Origin: DASQVO01 sp035640715
GTDB taxonomy: Bacteria; Actinomycetota; Actinomycetes; Streptosporangiales; Streptosporangiaceae
NCBI GenBank assembly: GCA_035640715.1
Contig: DASQVO010000508.1
Location: 1-37,623, forward strand
Direction: 5' to 3'
DNA length: 37,623 nt
In this document: in pieces, positions 16,529 through 24,945 of the stretch
Layout of the letters: the number at the start of each line of letters is the position of its first letter
Position numbering within the stretch: position 1 is the first letter of the stretch
Position numbers and translations under genes: made by a program
The notes under the pieces: model-generated
Database searches by the model: none
Told to the model about the DNA's origin: nothing
Seen by the model: the letters and a program-made list of their open reading frames with translations, nothing else

Positions 16529-17701
16529 ATGACTCGCAGGAACTGGCCCGGGCGCTGCAGGCCGGGAACGAAGAACGCACGGGGGGCGCAGGGCGGGCCG
16601 CGCCGGGGGCGTGGCCGCAGGGTCGGGCAGAGCCTGGGGTCGGTGACCCTGGCGGCGGGCCTGCTGGTCGTCGCCACGGACGGCGTGCCAGTCGCTGTGC
16701 ATCCCACCGGGCTGGGGGCAGGCCACGCAGGACTGGCTGGTGTGCCCGGCAGCCTCGACCGGGCCGGCCCGCACGGGGCGGATGGCGGTCATCCGGCGAA
16801 CCTGATTCCGCCGCCCATTGTCCCCGGTGAAGTGCCGGTTCCCGGCACATCCGGTCTATCCATCCCGCCGATTGGCCTGGTTCCGTGGGCGGGCATCCCG
16901 GCGACGGTGCTGGCGGCCTACCGGCGGGCCGCTGCCGCCATGGCCGCGAGCGACCCCGGCTGCCACCTGCCGGTCGCCTTGCTCGCCGCCATCGGTGAAG
17001 TCGAATCAGGGCAGGCCGACGGCGGCGCGGTGGACAGCGCCGGCACGACGCTCCAGCCCATCCTCGGTCCCGTGCTGGACGGCACGAACGGTTACGCTGC
17101 GATCCCCAACACCTATGGCACGCGATGGGACCAGAGCGGGCCCTGGGCCAGGGCTGTGGGGCCGATGCAGTTCATCCCGTCCACGTGGGCCGCCTGGGGG
17201 GCCGGGGGAAATCCGGGCAACGTGTACGATGCCGCGCTCGCCGCGGCACGGTACCTGTGTGCGGGCGGGCAGAATCTCGCCACGCCGGCCGGCCTGCGCA
17301 GCGCTATCGAAAGCTACAACCCTTCCTACCAGTACCTGGTCACCGTCCTCGAATGGATGAGCGTCTACTCCGGCAAGATGATCCCGGTACCCGACGCTAC
17401 GTTCATGACCGTGGCGACCGGTGCCGGCAGCTCCCCGGCCACGGCCAGCACACGAAAGACCAGGACCAGCCAGGCGAGGACCAGCGCAGGGAACACCGCC
17501 CCGCGCTCGGCACCCATGTCCGCCCCCAGCCCGGCGGCCAGCGGTGGCCCCTCCCCGTCGCCGTCGCCGGCTCCGAGCACCGCACCGGCGACCCCGGGCA
17601 GCGGCCAGCGGCCCTCACTGGGCCGTACCCTCAAGGGCGTCACCAAGACACTCCAGGGCACCGTCAAGACCGTCAGCAGCCTGCTGCCATCGCTGCCATG
17701 A
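16529..17701 (+). CDS. Secreted lytic transglycosylase (SLT-type) with Ser/Pro-rich tail
   Basis: A 390-residue protein starting at ATG 16529, with AGAGG 8 bases upstream. A basic N-terminus (MTRRNWPGRCRPGTKNARG) precedes a hydrophobic export helix (VGQSLGSVTLAAGLLVVA). The catalytic domain lies at about 120-310: LLAAIGEVES with the acid Glu157, PMQFIPSTWAAWG, YDAALAAARYLC and SYNPSYQYLVTVLEWM, as in MltB-like soluble transglycosylases that cut peptidoglycan to anhydro-muropeptides. The C-terminal 80 residues are Ser/Thr/Ala/Pro-rich, likely wall-spanning. It is followed by two Mas genes and preceded by a perfect KstR box. This suggests cell-wall opening for the Mce importer, an inference. 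Confidence 0.87.
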   Translation: MTRRNWPGRCRPGTKNARGAQGGPRRGRGRRVGQSLGSVTLAAGLLVVATDGVPVAVHPTGLGAGHAGLAGVPGSLDRAGPHGADGGHPANLIPPPIVPGEVPVPGTSGLSIPPIGLVPWAGIPATVLAAYRRAAAAMAASDPGCHLPVALLAAIGEVESGQADGGAVDSAGTTLQPILGPVLDGTNGYAAIPNTYGTRWDQSGPWARAVGPMQFIPSTWAAWGAGGNPGNVYDAALAAARYLCAGGQNLATPAGLRSAIESYNPSYQYLVTVLEWMSVYSGKMIPVPDATFMTVATGAGSSPATASTRKTRTSQARTSAGNTAPRSAPMSAPSPAASGGPSPSPSPAPSTAPATPGSGQRPSLGRTLKGVTKTLQGTVKTVSSLLPSLP

Positions 17702-17883
17702 ACGCCGCCGGCCTCTTCTCCCGCGCCGTGGACATGGAGGTTCCGCGAGCGTGGGCCGAGGTGCCGGCACCCGCCTGGGCTGCGCGCCACTCCCCGCTTT
17801 TCCCGGATAGGGATAAGTCTTACGCAATTAACTCTAGACTTTCCGTCACTAACCGGCTGACCGGTCGCCAGAGAGGGGATCGG

Positions 17884-18495
17884 ATGAAATCCGGCCAGGA
17901 CGCGGGTGCGCTCGCCGCCTCGGCGCAGGCGGCCGAGGATGACGCCCCCGCCGCCGACGCCGAGCCTGCCGTCAGTTCCGGCGACTCCGCGAAGCCCGAT
18001 CGCCCGGCTGGGGCGCCGGTATGGACGGCGGTGATGGTGGTGCTGTGTGCGCTGCTGATCGCCGGCATCGTGGTCGCCGCCGTTTTCCTGACGCACGTCC
18101 GCGGTTTCGATGCCCAAAGCAGCCGCCGCCAGGCCATTGTCGCCGCCGCCCGGAATGCCGCTACCGACCTCACCACGGCCGACTACCGGCATCCGCAGCA
18201 ATACGTCGACCGGCTCAAGGCCGAGGCCACCGGCAACTTCCTGAGCCTGTTCACCAATTCCGCCACCGGATTCACCGGCGTTCTGGTTCAGGGCAAGGTA
18301 CAGACGACCGGACGCGTCGTCGATGTGGGCGTACAGCGGGTCGGCGCGGACACCGCGGAGCTGTCAGTACTGGCTTATGTCACGGTGAAGAATTCTCAGA
18401 CCCCGCATGGCGCCCAGCGCGCGTACCGGCTGTCCGTCTCGATGATCTCGGCCGGGTCGCACTGGCTGGTGTCAAATGTGAAGTTCGTGAAGTGA
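17884..18495 (+). CDS. Mce-associated membrane protein (Mas type, copy 1a)
   Basis: A 203-residue protein from ATG 17884 (GAGAGGGG about 6 bases upstream). It has a 45-residue acidic, Ala-rich cytoplasmic N-terminus and one membrane helix (VWTAVMVVLCALLIAGIVVAAVFL). The extracytoplasmic alpha+beta domain has RRQAIVAAARNAATDLTTADY, TGNFLSLF and the closing SHWLVSNVKFV. This is the pattern of Mas proteins found downstream of mce operons, which stabilise Mce complexes in mycobacteria and rhodococci. It lies 182 bases after the transglycosylase and overlaps the next gene by GTGA. Its closest relative in the window is the protein at 28012. Confidence 0.83.
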   Translation: MKSGQDAGALAASAQAAEDDAPAADAEPAVSSGDSAKPDRPAGAPVWTAVMVVLCALLIAGIVVAAVFLTHVRGFDAQSSRRQAIVAAARNAATDLTTADYRHPQQYVDRLKAEATGNFLSLFTNSATGFTGVLVQGKVQTTGRVVDVGVQRVGADTAELSVLAYVTVKNSQTPHGAQRAYRLSVSMISAGSHWLVSNVKFVK

Positions 18496-19049
18496 GCCCC
18501 CAGTTGCTGGCACGCGGCGTCCGAACGCTGCCCCGGCGCTTCGTGACGCGAGCCGGCCAGCTGCCGCTGCGCTGGCGGATCACCTCGATGGCCGTCCTCG
18601 GGGCGGGAGGTGTCGCGGTCGCCGTGGCGGCGGTGCTCCTGGCCGTCGAGGCGCGTCACGACGACGCCGTGCAGCGCGCGCGGAGCGCCGCGCTGGCCGC
18701 CGCGACGACGGAGATCCGGCAGATCCTGTCCTACGACTACCGCAGCATCGGCTCCGACCTGGCCAGGGCGAACAGTGACACCACTGGGCAGTTCCGCGGG
18801 CAGTTCGAGGTTCTCGCCAGCCAGTTGATCAGCCCTGCCGCCACACAGCAGCACACGGTCACCAAGGCGACCGTGCCGAATGCGTCGGTGGTCAGCGCGA
18901 CCGCGGACCAGGTCGTGGTGCTGCTGTTCATCGATCAGAGCACGACGAGCAAGACGCTGAATCAACCGCGGCAGGTCGCCAGCCAGGTCCGGGTGACGAT
19001 GGAACACGTTGGCGGCCGCTGGCTGGTGGCGCAGTTCCAGGCTCTGTGA
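18492..19049 (+). CDS. Mce-associated membrane protein (Mas type, copy 1b)
   Basis: A 185-residue protein starting at GTG 18492, overlapping the previous stop by 4 bases. A basic N-terminus (ARGVRTLPRRFVTRAGQ) is followed by one membrane helix (SMAVLGAGGVAVAVAAVLLAV). Then comes an outer domain with RSAALAAATTEIRQILSYDYRS, SDLARANSDTTGQFRGQF and a final VEHVGGRWLVAQFQ-like beta hairpin (actual start MEHV). This is the second-partner type of Mas pairs. It aligns well by eye with the 28617 protein (LSYDYRSIGSDLAR versus LSYSYQAFRADLAR). It ends 33 bases before the convergent mceF stop. Confidence 0.83.
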   Translation: MSPQLLARGVRTLPRRFVTRAGQLPLRWRITSMAVLGAGGVAVAVAAVLLAVEARHDDAVQRARSAALAAATTEIRQILSYDYRSIGSDLARANSDTTGQFRGQFEVLASQLISPAATQQHTVTKATVPNASVVSATADQVVVLLFIDQSTTSKTLNQPRQVASQVRVTMEHVGGRWLVAQFQAL

Positions 19050-19082
19050 ACGCCCCTGTGAACGGCTTTGTGAACGGTTGTC

Positions 19083-20456
19083 TCAGCCGCCCAGTGTCTG
19101 CTGCAGGAGGCCGCCGAGCGTCGTTGGGCCGCCGCCGGCGATGCTGCCCGCGCCGGCGGAGTAGAGGATGCCGTCCGGCCCGAAGAAAAGCCCGGTGGCC
19201 GGGTCATAGGTAGCGGCTCCGGCGACCGCCGAGCGGTTGCCCTGCCCCTTGGCTCCGGTTCCCGCCGCAGCGGCTGCGGACTGGAAGATCAGTCCGCAGC
19301 CTGCGGCCGTCGCCGACCGGATGGCCGGGTTGTTGGGGCAGGGATCGTTGTAACCGTCGCGGACGCCGATCGGCGAGCCCTGGGGTTCCGTGCAGTGCGG
19401 CGTCGGGGAAGGAGGCGCGGCCCGGCTGGTGTCGGACGGCGGCCGCATGGCTCCGGGACCGGAATAGCCCTGCTGGCAGGGCGGCGGGTTGTTGATGGTG
19501 GCCTTGAAGTCCAGGTTCGCGCTGCCGGGCACCGATGGAGATGAGGTCATGGTCGACGCGGTCACGTAGTTGATGTCCGCGGGCAGGACGACCAGGATCT
19601 GCCGCACGTTGGGCAGGTAGACCTTGAGGACCTGGCCGACCGCGGTGAGGTTCGCCAGCAGCAGCGGTACGGTCGGCTGGAGCTGCCCGATGAGCGCGTT
19701 GAACTCGGTGGTGAACCCGGGTAGCTGCTGCAGCGAGCCGCTGAGGTCGGCGTTGCTGGCTCGCAACTGCCGGGTGAAGGATGCCAGGTCGCGGCTGAAG
19801 GTTTCGATGTCGGCGCTGTTCACACCCTGGGTGCGCAGCACGGGCCCCAGTTCGCTGATCAGCTTGGACGTGGGCGTCAGGTTCTGGTGCGCTGACGCCA
19901 GCAGCTGACCGGAGGAGTCGAGAAGCCGCTGCAGGCCGGGGCCGGTCCCGTTGAACGCGTTATACAGCTCGTTGATCGTGGTATTCAGCTGCTTCTGCGG
20001 CACCGAGGTCAGCAGGGAGTTCACGTCGGTGAGCAGGTTGCTGACAGAGGTAGGGAGGCTGACCTCGCTCTCCGGAACCGTCGCGCCCGGCTGCAGGTAG
20101 GGCGGGCCGGCCTTCTGCGGGACCAGGTCGAGGTACTGTTCGCCGACCGCCGAGGTGTTGCGGACGGCGGCGTGCAGGTCGGACGGGATCTGTATCCCGT
20201 CGTTGAGGCTGATGTCGGCGACCGCGCCGTTGTTGCCGAGCCGGATATCGCGCACCGTGCCCACCGGCACGCCCCGCTCGGTGACGACCGCGTTGGCGTA
20301 GAGCCCGCCGGCCGCCGGCATGGCGACGGAGACGCGGTACTGGCCGAAGCCCAGGATCCGCGGAAGCCCGACATACTGCAGCATCGCGTAGGTCACGCCG
20401 AGCACGGTGACCACGACGAACGCGATGAGCTGGTAGCGGACGAGCTTGCTGGTCAC
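19083..20456 (-). CDS. mceF: Mce family protein MceF
   Basis: A 457-residue protein, last gene of the mce operon. GTG 20456 is preceded by GGAGGAGGC and overlaps the mceE stop by GTGA. A membrane helix (LIAFVVVTVLGVTYAML) precedes the MCE domain at about 38-115 (YRVSVAMPAAGGLYANAVVTERG, GVPVGTVRDIRL). A long helical tube-forming segment runs to about 300 (LLDSSGQLLASAHQNLTPTSKLI; RQLRASNADLSGSLQQ). The extracellular C-terminus is Pro/Ala/Gly-rich with several Cys and ends TLGGLLQQTLGG. Mce proteins form a hexameric tunnel carrying lipids across the envelope; KstR linkage suggests sterols here. Confidence 0.92.
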   Translation of the reverse strand: MTSKLVRYQLIAFVVVTVLGVTYAMLQYVGLPRILGFGQYRVSVAMPAAGGLYANAVVTERGVPVGTVRDIRLGNNGAVADISLNDGIQIPSDLHAAVRNTSAVGEQYLDLVPQKAGPPYLQPGATVPESEVSLPTSVSNLLTDVNSLLTSVPQKQLNTTINELYNAFNGTGPGLQRLLDSSGQLLASAHQNLTPTSKLISELGPVLRTQGVNSADIETFSRDLASFTRQLRASNADLSGSLQQLPGFTTEFNALIGQLQPTVPLLLANLTAVGQVLKVYLPNVRQILVVLPADINYVTASTMTSSPSVPGSANLDFKATINNPPPCQQGYSGPGAMRPPSDTSRAAPPSPTPHCTEPQGSPIGVRDGYNDPCPNNPAIRSATAAGCGLIFQSAAAAAGTGAKGQGNRSAVAGAATYDPATGLFFGPDGILYSAGAGSIAGGGPTTLGGLLQQTLGG

Positions 20457-21730
20457 CCGCTGCCTCCTCCGAGTAGCGAGCCGAGCACGCCACCAAGCCC
20501 GCCGTTACCCGACGATGAGCCGTTACCCGACGATGACCCGCCCTGCGTGCCTCCCTTGGGCGGCACGGACCCGCCCTGCGTGCCTCCCTTGGGCGGCGCG
20601 GACACGCCCGATGAGCCGCCCGGGAGCTGCAGCGGCGCGGTCAGCGGGTTGCGGGACTTGGTGGACGGCTTGTCGATGCCGCGCGACGGAAGGCCGCCGG
20701 CCAAAGGCGAGCCTGTGAGCCACGCCTTCTCGAGCTTGGGCAGGGTGAGATCGAGGACTTCCCAGACGTTGGCGTAGTCACCCTTGAAGCTGTAGTCGAT
20801 GGCCTTACCGGGGAAGGGAAAGGTCGCCAGCGAGGAGATCGAGTTCACCAGGTTCTGGCCGGAATCAGCGAGCTTGCCCAGCGCAGGCTGCAGGTCGCGC
20901 AGATTGGCGAGCAGGTTCTGGCTCGTTTCGTTGATGACCCGGTCGGCGACCGTGCTCAGGTTCGACACGGCGACCAGCGCCGCGGTCAGGTTCTTCTCGC
21001 TGGAGTTCAGCACCTTCAGGCCCGCGGGAATGCCGTCGATGGCGCGGGCGAGCGTGCCCTCGTGTGCTTTGAGCTGCGCACTGAGGGCGTCGAGGGCGTC
21101 CAGGGTGCGGACGATCGCGGCACGCTGGTCGTTCAGGCTGCCGGCGAAGGTGCTCAGGTTCTTCAGCAAATCCCGGGCTTGCTGTTCGTGGCCGTTAAGC
21201 GCGTCGTTCAGCTCTCTGGTGATCGTGGACAGCTGGTTGAGGCCCCCGCCGTTCAGCACCGTGGACAGCGCGGCGAGGACGTCTTCGGTGCTGGGGTAGG
21301 CGCTCGTGGCCGATAGCGGGATCACGTCCCCGCCGCGCAACTGCCCGGTGGGCCGTGCGTTCGCCGGTGGGGCCAGCGCCACGTATTCGGCCCCCAGCAG
21401 GCCCTTCTGGCCGACTGTGGCGGTGGCATTCTCCGGGAGTTTCACGCTGCGCGGCAGCGAGATGGTGAGCCTGGCGTGCCAGTTGTCGAACTGGATGGCG
21501 GTGACGGTTCCGACGCTGACGTCGTTGACCATCACCTCGGCGTTGGGAGCGAGGTTGCCGATCTGGCCCATCACCGCGGTGACGGTATAGGAGCCCGAGC
21601 CGGTGCCGGCGGTGAAGGGAAGCGGCAGTGCGCCGAATCCGGTGAATTGGCAGCCGCTGATCACGGTGGTGCAGACCAGCGCGGCGGCTGCGCATCCCAG
21701 GCTGCGGACGGCTCTGCGGGCGGCCGTCAC
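20453..21730 (-). CDS. mceE: Mce family lipoprotein MceE (LprN-like)
   Basis: A 425-residue protein. The frame is open far upstream, but GTG 21730, overlapping the mceD stop by 4 bases, gives a proper lipoprotein signal: VTAARRAVRSLGCAAAALVC, then TTVISGC with lipidated Cys27. MceE is the lipoprotein member of mce operons, so this fits its place as fifth mce gene. The MCE domain is at about 45-120 (VTAVMGQIGNLAPNAEVMVNDVSVGTV begins it), then a long helical region. From about residue 370 the tail holds in-tandem repeats (PPKGGTQGGS twice; SSSGNG twice) and ends GGLGGVLGSLLGGGSG. The repeats may vary in number between strains. Confidence 0.92.
   Translation of the reverse strand: MTAARRAVRSLGCAAAALVCTTVISGCQFTGFGALPLPFTAGTGSGSYTVTAVMGQIGNLAPNAEVMVNDVSVGTVTAIQFDNWHARLTISLPRSVKLPENATATVGQKGLLGAEYVALAPPANARPTGQLRGGDVIPLSATSAYPSTEDVLAALSTVLNGGGLNQLSTITRELNDALNGHEQQARDLLKNLSTFAGSLNDQRAAIVRTLDALDALSAQLKAHEGTLARAIDGIPAGLKVLNSSEKNLTAALVAVSNLSTVADRVINETSQNLLANLRDLQPALGKLADSGQNLVNSISSLATFPFPGKAIDYSFKGDYANVWEVLDLTLPKLEKAWLTGSPLAGGLPSRGIDKPSTKSRNPLTAPLQLPGGSSGVSAPPKGGTQGGSVPPKGGTQGGSSSGNGSSSGNGGLGGVLGSLLGGGSG
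20503..20601. repeat. Tandem repeats within the mceE 3' end (2 x 18 bp, 2 x 33 bp)
   Basis: Two adjacent copies of CGTTACCCGACGATGAGC (20503-20520, 20521-20538, one mismatch) adjoin two 33-base units (20536-20568, 20569-20601) that differ at a single base. All lengths are multiples of three, so the MceE frame is kept. They encode SSSGNG and an 11-residue unit with PPKGGTQGGS. The near identity implies recent slippage. Confidence 0.9.
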
Positions 21731-22941
21731 GGGTTGACTCCGCCGAGCAGCAGGCCGAGCAGTCCGCCGGCGCCGGACGCGTTGCCGGACCCAGCGGAGC
21801 CCGAGCCCGATGAGCCCGAGCCTGAGGAGCTGATCTGGTTGCTGCGGCCGTTGCGGTTGACCGGGTCGATCATCACCGGCACGTTGCTCATCTGCGCCAG
21901 CTGGGCCAGCGGCCCGAGCGCTTGCTGGCACTGCTGCGCCGTGCCACCGAGCGAGAAGATCGTGGAGCAGATGAACTGCGCTGGGTTCTTGAAGTTGGCG
22001 AGGGCGATAGCTCCGGTAAAGGACTGGTCGATCGGATCGTAGATGTTGCTGTAGTTAGCCAGTTCGGTCGGTGCGACCTGGAGGATGTTGGCGAGGGACT
22101 GCCGGGAGCGGGACAGATTCGCGGTGACGTTGTCCAGCGAAGCCAGATCGCTGGCCAGCGCGCCGCGGTTGTCGCGTACGAAGCTCTGCACGATGCCCAG
22201 CGACGAGTTCAGCGTGGCCAGCGTGGTGGCCAGCTCCTGCTTGTTGCTGTCGAGCACGCCCGAAACCGATGCGAGCTGCCGCTCGAAGGCGCCGACCTCC
22301 GCGTTTGAGTCAGCGAGAACCTTGACGAAGGTCTGCAGGTTATCCACGGTGGCGAACAGGTTGCCGCGGTTGCTGGAGAGCGTGCTGATCGCTTTGGATA
22401 GTTCTGTGATCGTGTCGTGCAGGTTCTGCCCCTGGCCGTTCAGGCTGGCCGAGGTGGTTTTCAGCAGCCGGTTCAGGGCACCGGGGGACCCCGTCCCCTT
22501 GGGCCCCAGCGAGGTGGCGAGGTTGTCCAGCTCCTGTTGAATTTGGTCCCATTCCACCGGGATCGCGGTCCGGGATTCGGGAATGGCGGCGCCGTCCGGC
22601 AGCACGGGACCCCCGGTGTAGACCGGCGCGAGCTGCACCGAGCGCGACGTGACCAGTGTTGGAGCCACGATCGCCGCATCCGCGCTGGCCGGGATCTTCA
22701 CCTTGCTGTCGTAGCTCAGCTCGACCCTGACCCTGCCGGGCTGCTGGGTGATGCTGACGACCCGCCCCACCGGAACGCCGAGCACCAGCACACGGTCGCC
22801 CGGGTAGAGGCCGACGGTCTGCTGGAAATAGGCGGTCAGGTGGTTCGTGCCGTGGCGCGGCAGCAGCATGAGGGCCGCCAGCACGATGCCGGCCACGGCC
22901 ACCAGTGCGGCGGCGATCCGCTGACGGCGGGTGAACTTCAT
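21727..22941 (-). CDS. mceD: Mce family protein MceD
   Basis: A 404-residue protein with one N-terminal helix (RIAAALVAVAGIVLAALML) and an MCE domain at about 33-107 (LTAYFQQTVGLYPGDRVLVL, GVPVGRVVSI, VAPTLVTSRSVQLAPVY). A long helical segment follows (QGQNLHDTITELSKAIST; FVKVLADSNAEVGAFERQ). A loop near residue 330 has two Cys (FICSTIFSLGGTAQQC). The C-terminus is a Ser/Gly run ending GGLLGLLLGGVNP, much like the tails of MceE and MceF. The gene starts at ATG 22941, 4 bases after mceC, and overlaps mceE by 4. It is part of the six-subunit lipid tunnel. Confidence 0.92.
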   Translation of the reverse strand: MKFTRRQRIAAALVAVAGIVLAALMLLPRHGTNHLTAYFQQTVGLYPGDRVLVLGVPVGRVVSITQQPGRVRVELSYDSKVKIPASADAAIVAPTLVTSRSVQLAPVYTGGPVLPDGAAIPESRTAIPVEWDQIQQELDNLATSLGPKGTGSPGALNRLLKTTSASLNGQGQNLHDTITELSKAISTLSSNRGNLFATVDNLQTFVKVLADSNAEVGAFERQLASVSGVLDSNKQELATTLATLNSSLGIVQSFVRDNRGALASDLASLDNVTANLSRSRQSLANILQVAPTELANYSNIYDPIDQSFTGAIALANFKNPAQFICSTIFSLGGTAQQCQQALGPLAQLAQMSNVPVMIDPVNRNGRSNQISSSGSGSSGSGSAGSGNASGAGGLLGLLLGGVNP

Positions 22942-22945
22942 GCTG

Positions 22946-23944
22946 TCACTTCCCGAGCGTCGTGGGAACAGTCGGCTGGAGGCTGGTCGGCACGATGTTC
23001 TGTATGTAGGCGTAGAAATACGGGCCGCCGCCGACGACGTCGCCGAGGCCGCTCGCGTAGCGCTCCAAGCCGGCGATTGCCTGGGTAATGTTGGCGGCGT
23101 TGTTGTTCAAAAGGGTGAGCACCCCCCGTAGCTGGTTCAGGGCCGGGCCGAGCTGTTGCTGGTTATCGGTGACCAGGCCCCTCAGCTGGTCGACGACCGC
23201 GGTGACGTTCACCAGCAGCAGGCGGATCTCGTAACGGCGCTGGTAGAGGGTGTTCAGCAGCTCGTTGCCGTCGGTGATCAGGGTGCCGATCTGACCGCTG
23301 CGTGCCGCCAGCACGCCGGTTACCGCGCCGGCGTTGGAGAGCAGCTGGCTCAGCGCGGCGTCGCGGGAGGCGATCGTCTCCGAGAGGCTGCGCACGCCGT
23401 TCAGCATGGAGCGCAGCTCAGGCGGCGCATTCCCGAGTGCGCTCGAGATGGTGCCGAAGGAGCGCGCAAGCTGGCCGGTATTGATAGCGCCGGCCTGGGT
23501 GGTCAGGGTGGAGAGGATCTGGGTGAGGTTGTAGGGCGACTGGGTACGCCGCAGCGGGATGGTCGCGCCCGCGGGGAGCGTCCCCGGGCCGCTGGGCAGC
23601 AGCGCGAGGTATTTCGTGCCCAGCGCGGTGGCGGTCTTGATCGCGGCGCCGGTGCCGGTGCCCAGGTGACCGCCGTGACGGACGGAGAAGGTGACCTCGA
23701 CGTGACTGCCCTGGAGCGTGACGTCCTGCACGGTGCCCATGGTGAGGCCGCCGATCTGGACCGTGTCCCCCGCGGCCAGCCCGCCAGCCTCGGGGAACGC
23801 CGCGTGGTAGGTGGTTGTGGTGGAGGCGCGGATGACAGCGCCCGAGTTGAGCGCCAGCAGGGCCAGCCCGATAAGCACCGCTACCCCGGCGATGCCGATC
23901 CGGACGGTGTTCATTTCGGAGAATGTGCGCTTCAGGACCGGCAT
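22946..23944 (-). CDS. mceC: Mce family protein MceC
   Basis: A 332-residue protein starting at ATG 23944, inside the last codons of mceB (13-base overlap). A membrane helix (IGIAGVAVLIGLALLALNS) precedes the MCE domain at about 45-118 (YHAAFPEAGGLAAGDTVQIG, GLTMGTVQDVTL, ALGTKYLALLPSG). The helical part follows (LRSMLNGVRSLSETIASRD; LLNNNAANITQAIAGLERY), ending with VGGGPYFYAYIQNIVP. It lacks the Gly-rich tail of the D, E and F proteins. In the proposed assembly it forms one wall of the six-subunit tunnel between inner membrane and outer envelope. Confidence 0.92.
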   Translation of the reverse strand: MPVLKRTFSEMNTVRIGIAGVAVLIGLALLALNSGAVIRASTTTTYHAAFPEAGGLAAGDTVQIGGLTMGTVQDVTLQGSHVEVTFSVRHGGHLGTGTGAAIKTATALGTKYLALLPSGPGTLPAGATIPLRRTQSPYNLTQILSTLTTQAGAINTGQLARSFGTISSALGNAPPELRSMLNGVRSLSETIASRDAALSQLLSNAGAVTGVLAARSGQIGTLITDGNELLNTLYQRRYEIRLLLVNVTAVVDQLRGLVTDNQQQLGPALNQLRGVLTLLNNNAANITQAIAGLERYASGLGDVVGGGPYFYAYIQNIVPTSLQPTVPTTLGK

Positions 23945-24945
23945 CGCTGCACCTCGTTCTGGAACATTGGGGTGCTCACCGGGGCGCCGGTGGGCCCGGT
24001 GAACCGCAGCTGGACCCCGCAGAGGTAGAAGTTGAAGAAGGACCCGTAGATCCCCTCCCGGTTGAGCAGCTGGTATCGGCCGGGAAGGGCCTGCAGCTGG
24101 CTGTTGAGCTGCCCTGCATTCGAGTTCAGCACCGATGCCAGGCGGTTGACCGCCTGCACCGTTCCGGAAATGTCGGGCCGTGCGGTGTTGAGCAGCCCGG
24201 CGAGGGTGCCGGCCAGGCCGGCGATGCGGCCGAACGACTGACCGATCGGCCCGCGGTCGGCCGCCAGTCCGCTGATCAGCTGCTGTAGCTGCACGACGAG
24301 GTACGAGAGCTGGTTATCGTGCTGGCTGACCGTGCCGAGCACGCTGTTGAGGTTGCCGATGACCTGGCCGATCACCTCGTCCCGGTTGGCCAGGGCGGAC
24401 GTCAGCGAGCCGATGCTGGCGAGCAGGCTGTCGATGGTGCCGCCCTCTCCCTGCAGAACGGTGATCAGTTCCGCGGAAAGCTGGTTGATCTGCGCGGGTT
24501 GCAGCCCCTGGAACAGCGGCTGGAAGCCGTTGAACAGGGCGTCGAGGCTGAGCGCCGGTTGGGTGTGCGACGGAGGGATAACCCCGCCGTCGGGTAGCGG
24601 TGAAGCAGGCGCGGTGGGCGGGTTGATTTCCAGGTAGCGGTTGCCGACGAGGTCCTTGTACCGCACGGTGAGCGTCGTGCTGCGGGTCACCGGGACCGCA
24701 TCGGAGGCGGTGAAGGAGACCAGGACGTCGTTGTTGCCCTGCAGGGCCAGGCTGTTCACCCGGCCGACCACGACCCCGGCGGCCCGCACGTCGTCGCCGG
24801 TGGCGAGCCCGGAGACGTCGGTGAAGAGCGCGCGGTAGGTGTGCTGCTTCTGGACCTGGAGGTTGTCGAACAGCGCGACGAGCAGGGTGCCCGTCACCGC
24901 CGTCACGAGGACCAGGGCGAGGACCTTGATCAGCAGCCCGCGCAT
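23932..24945 (-). CDS. mceB: Mce family protein MceB
   Basis: A 337-residue protein whose ATG 24945 shares one base with the mceA stop (TGATG). It has an N-terminal helix (LLIKVLALVLVTAVTGTLLVAL), an MCE domain at about 37-112 (YRALFTDVSGLATGDDVRAA, GVVVGRVNSLALQ, YKDLVGNRYLEINPP) and a helical region (LSAELITVLQGEGGTIDSLL; NRDEVIGQVIGNLNSVLG). It ends NFYLCGVQLRF and a short tail with Cys. This is a typical MceB length and ending. Tight coupling with A and C implies stoichiometric synthesis. Confidence 0.92.
   Translation of the reverse strand: MRGLLIKVLALVLVTAVTGTLLVALFDNLQVQKQHTYRALFTDVSGLATGDDVRAAGVVVGRVNSLALQGNNDVLVSFTASDAVPVTRSTTLTVRYKDLVGNRYLEINPPTAPASPLPDGGVIPPSHTQPALSLDALFNGFQPLFQGLQPAQINQLSAELITVLQGEGGTIDSLLASIGSLTSALANRDEVIGQVIGNLNSVLGTVSQHDNQLSYLVVQLQQLISGLAADRGPIGQSFGRIAGLAGTLAGLLNTARPDISGTVQAVNRLASVLNSNAGQLNSQLQALPGRYQLLNREGIYGSFFNFYLCGVQLRFTGPTGAPVSTPMFQNEVQRCRS

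Noticed and set aside
17125..17883. Long plus-strand extension of the first Mas reading frame into the transglycosylase gene
   Set aside because: The upstream part overlaps the catalytic domain of the transglycosylase in another frame; ATG 17884 with its ribosome site gives a normal Mas protein.
18021..18491. Upstream extension of the second Mas reading frame
   Set aside because: It overlaps the first Mas gene; GTG 18492 with GTGA overlap is the natural start.
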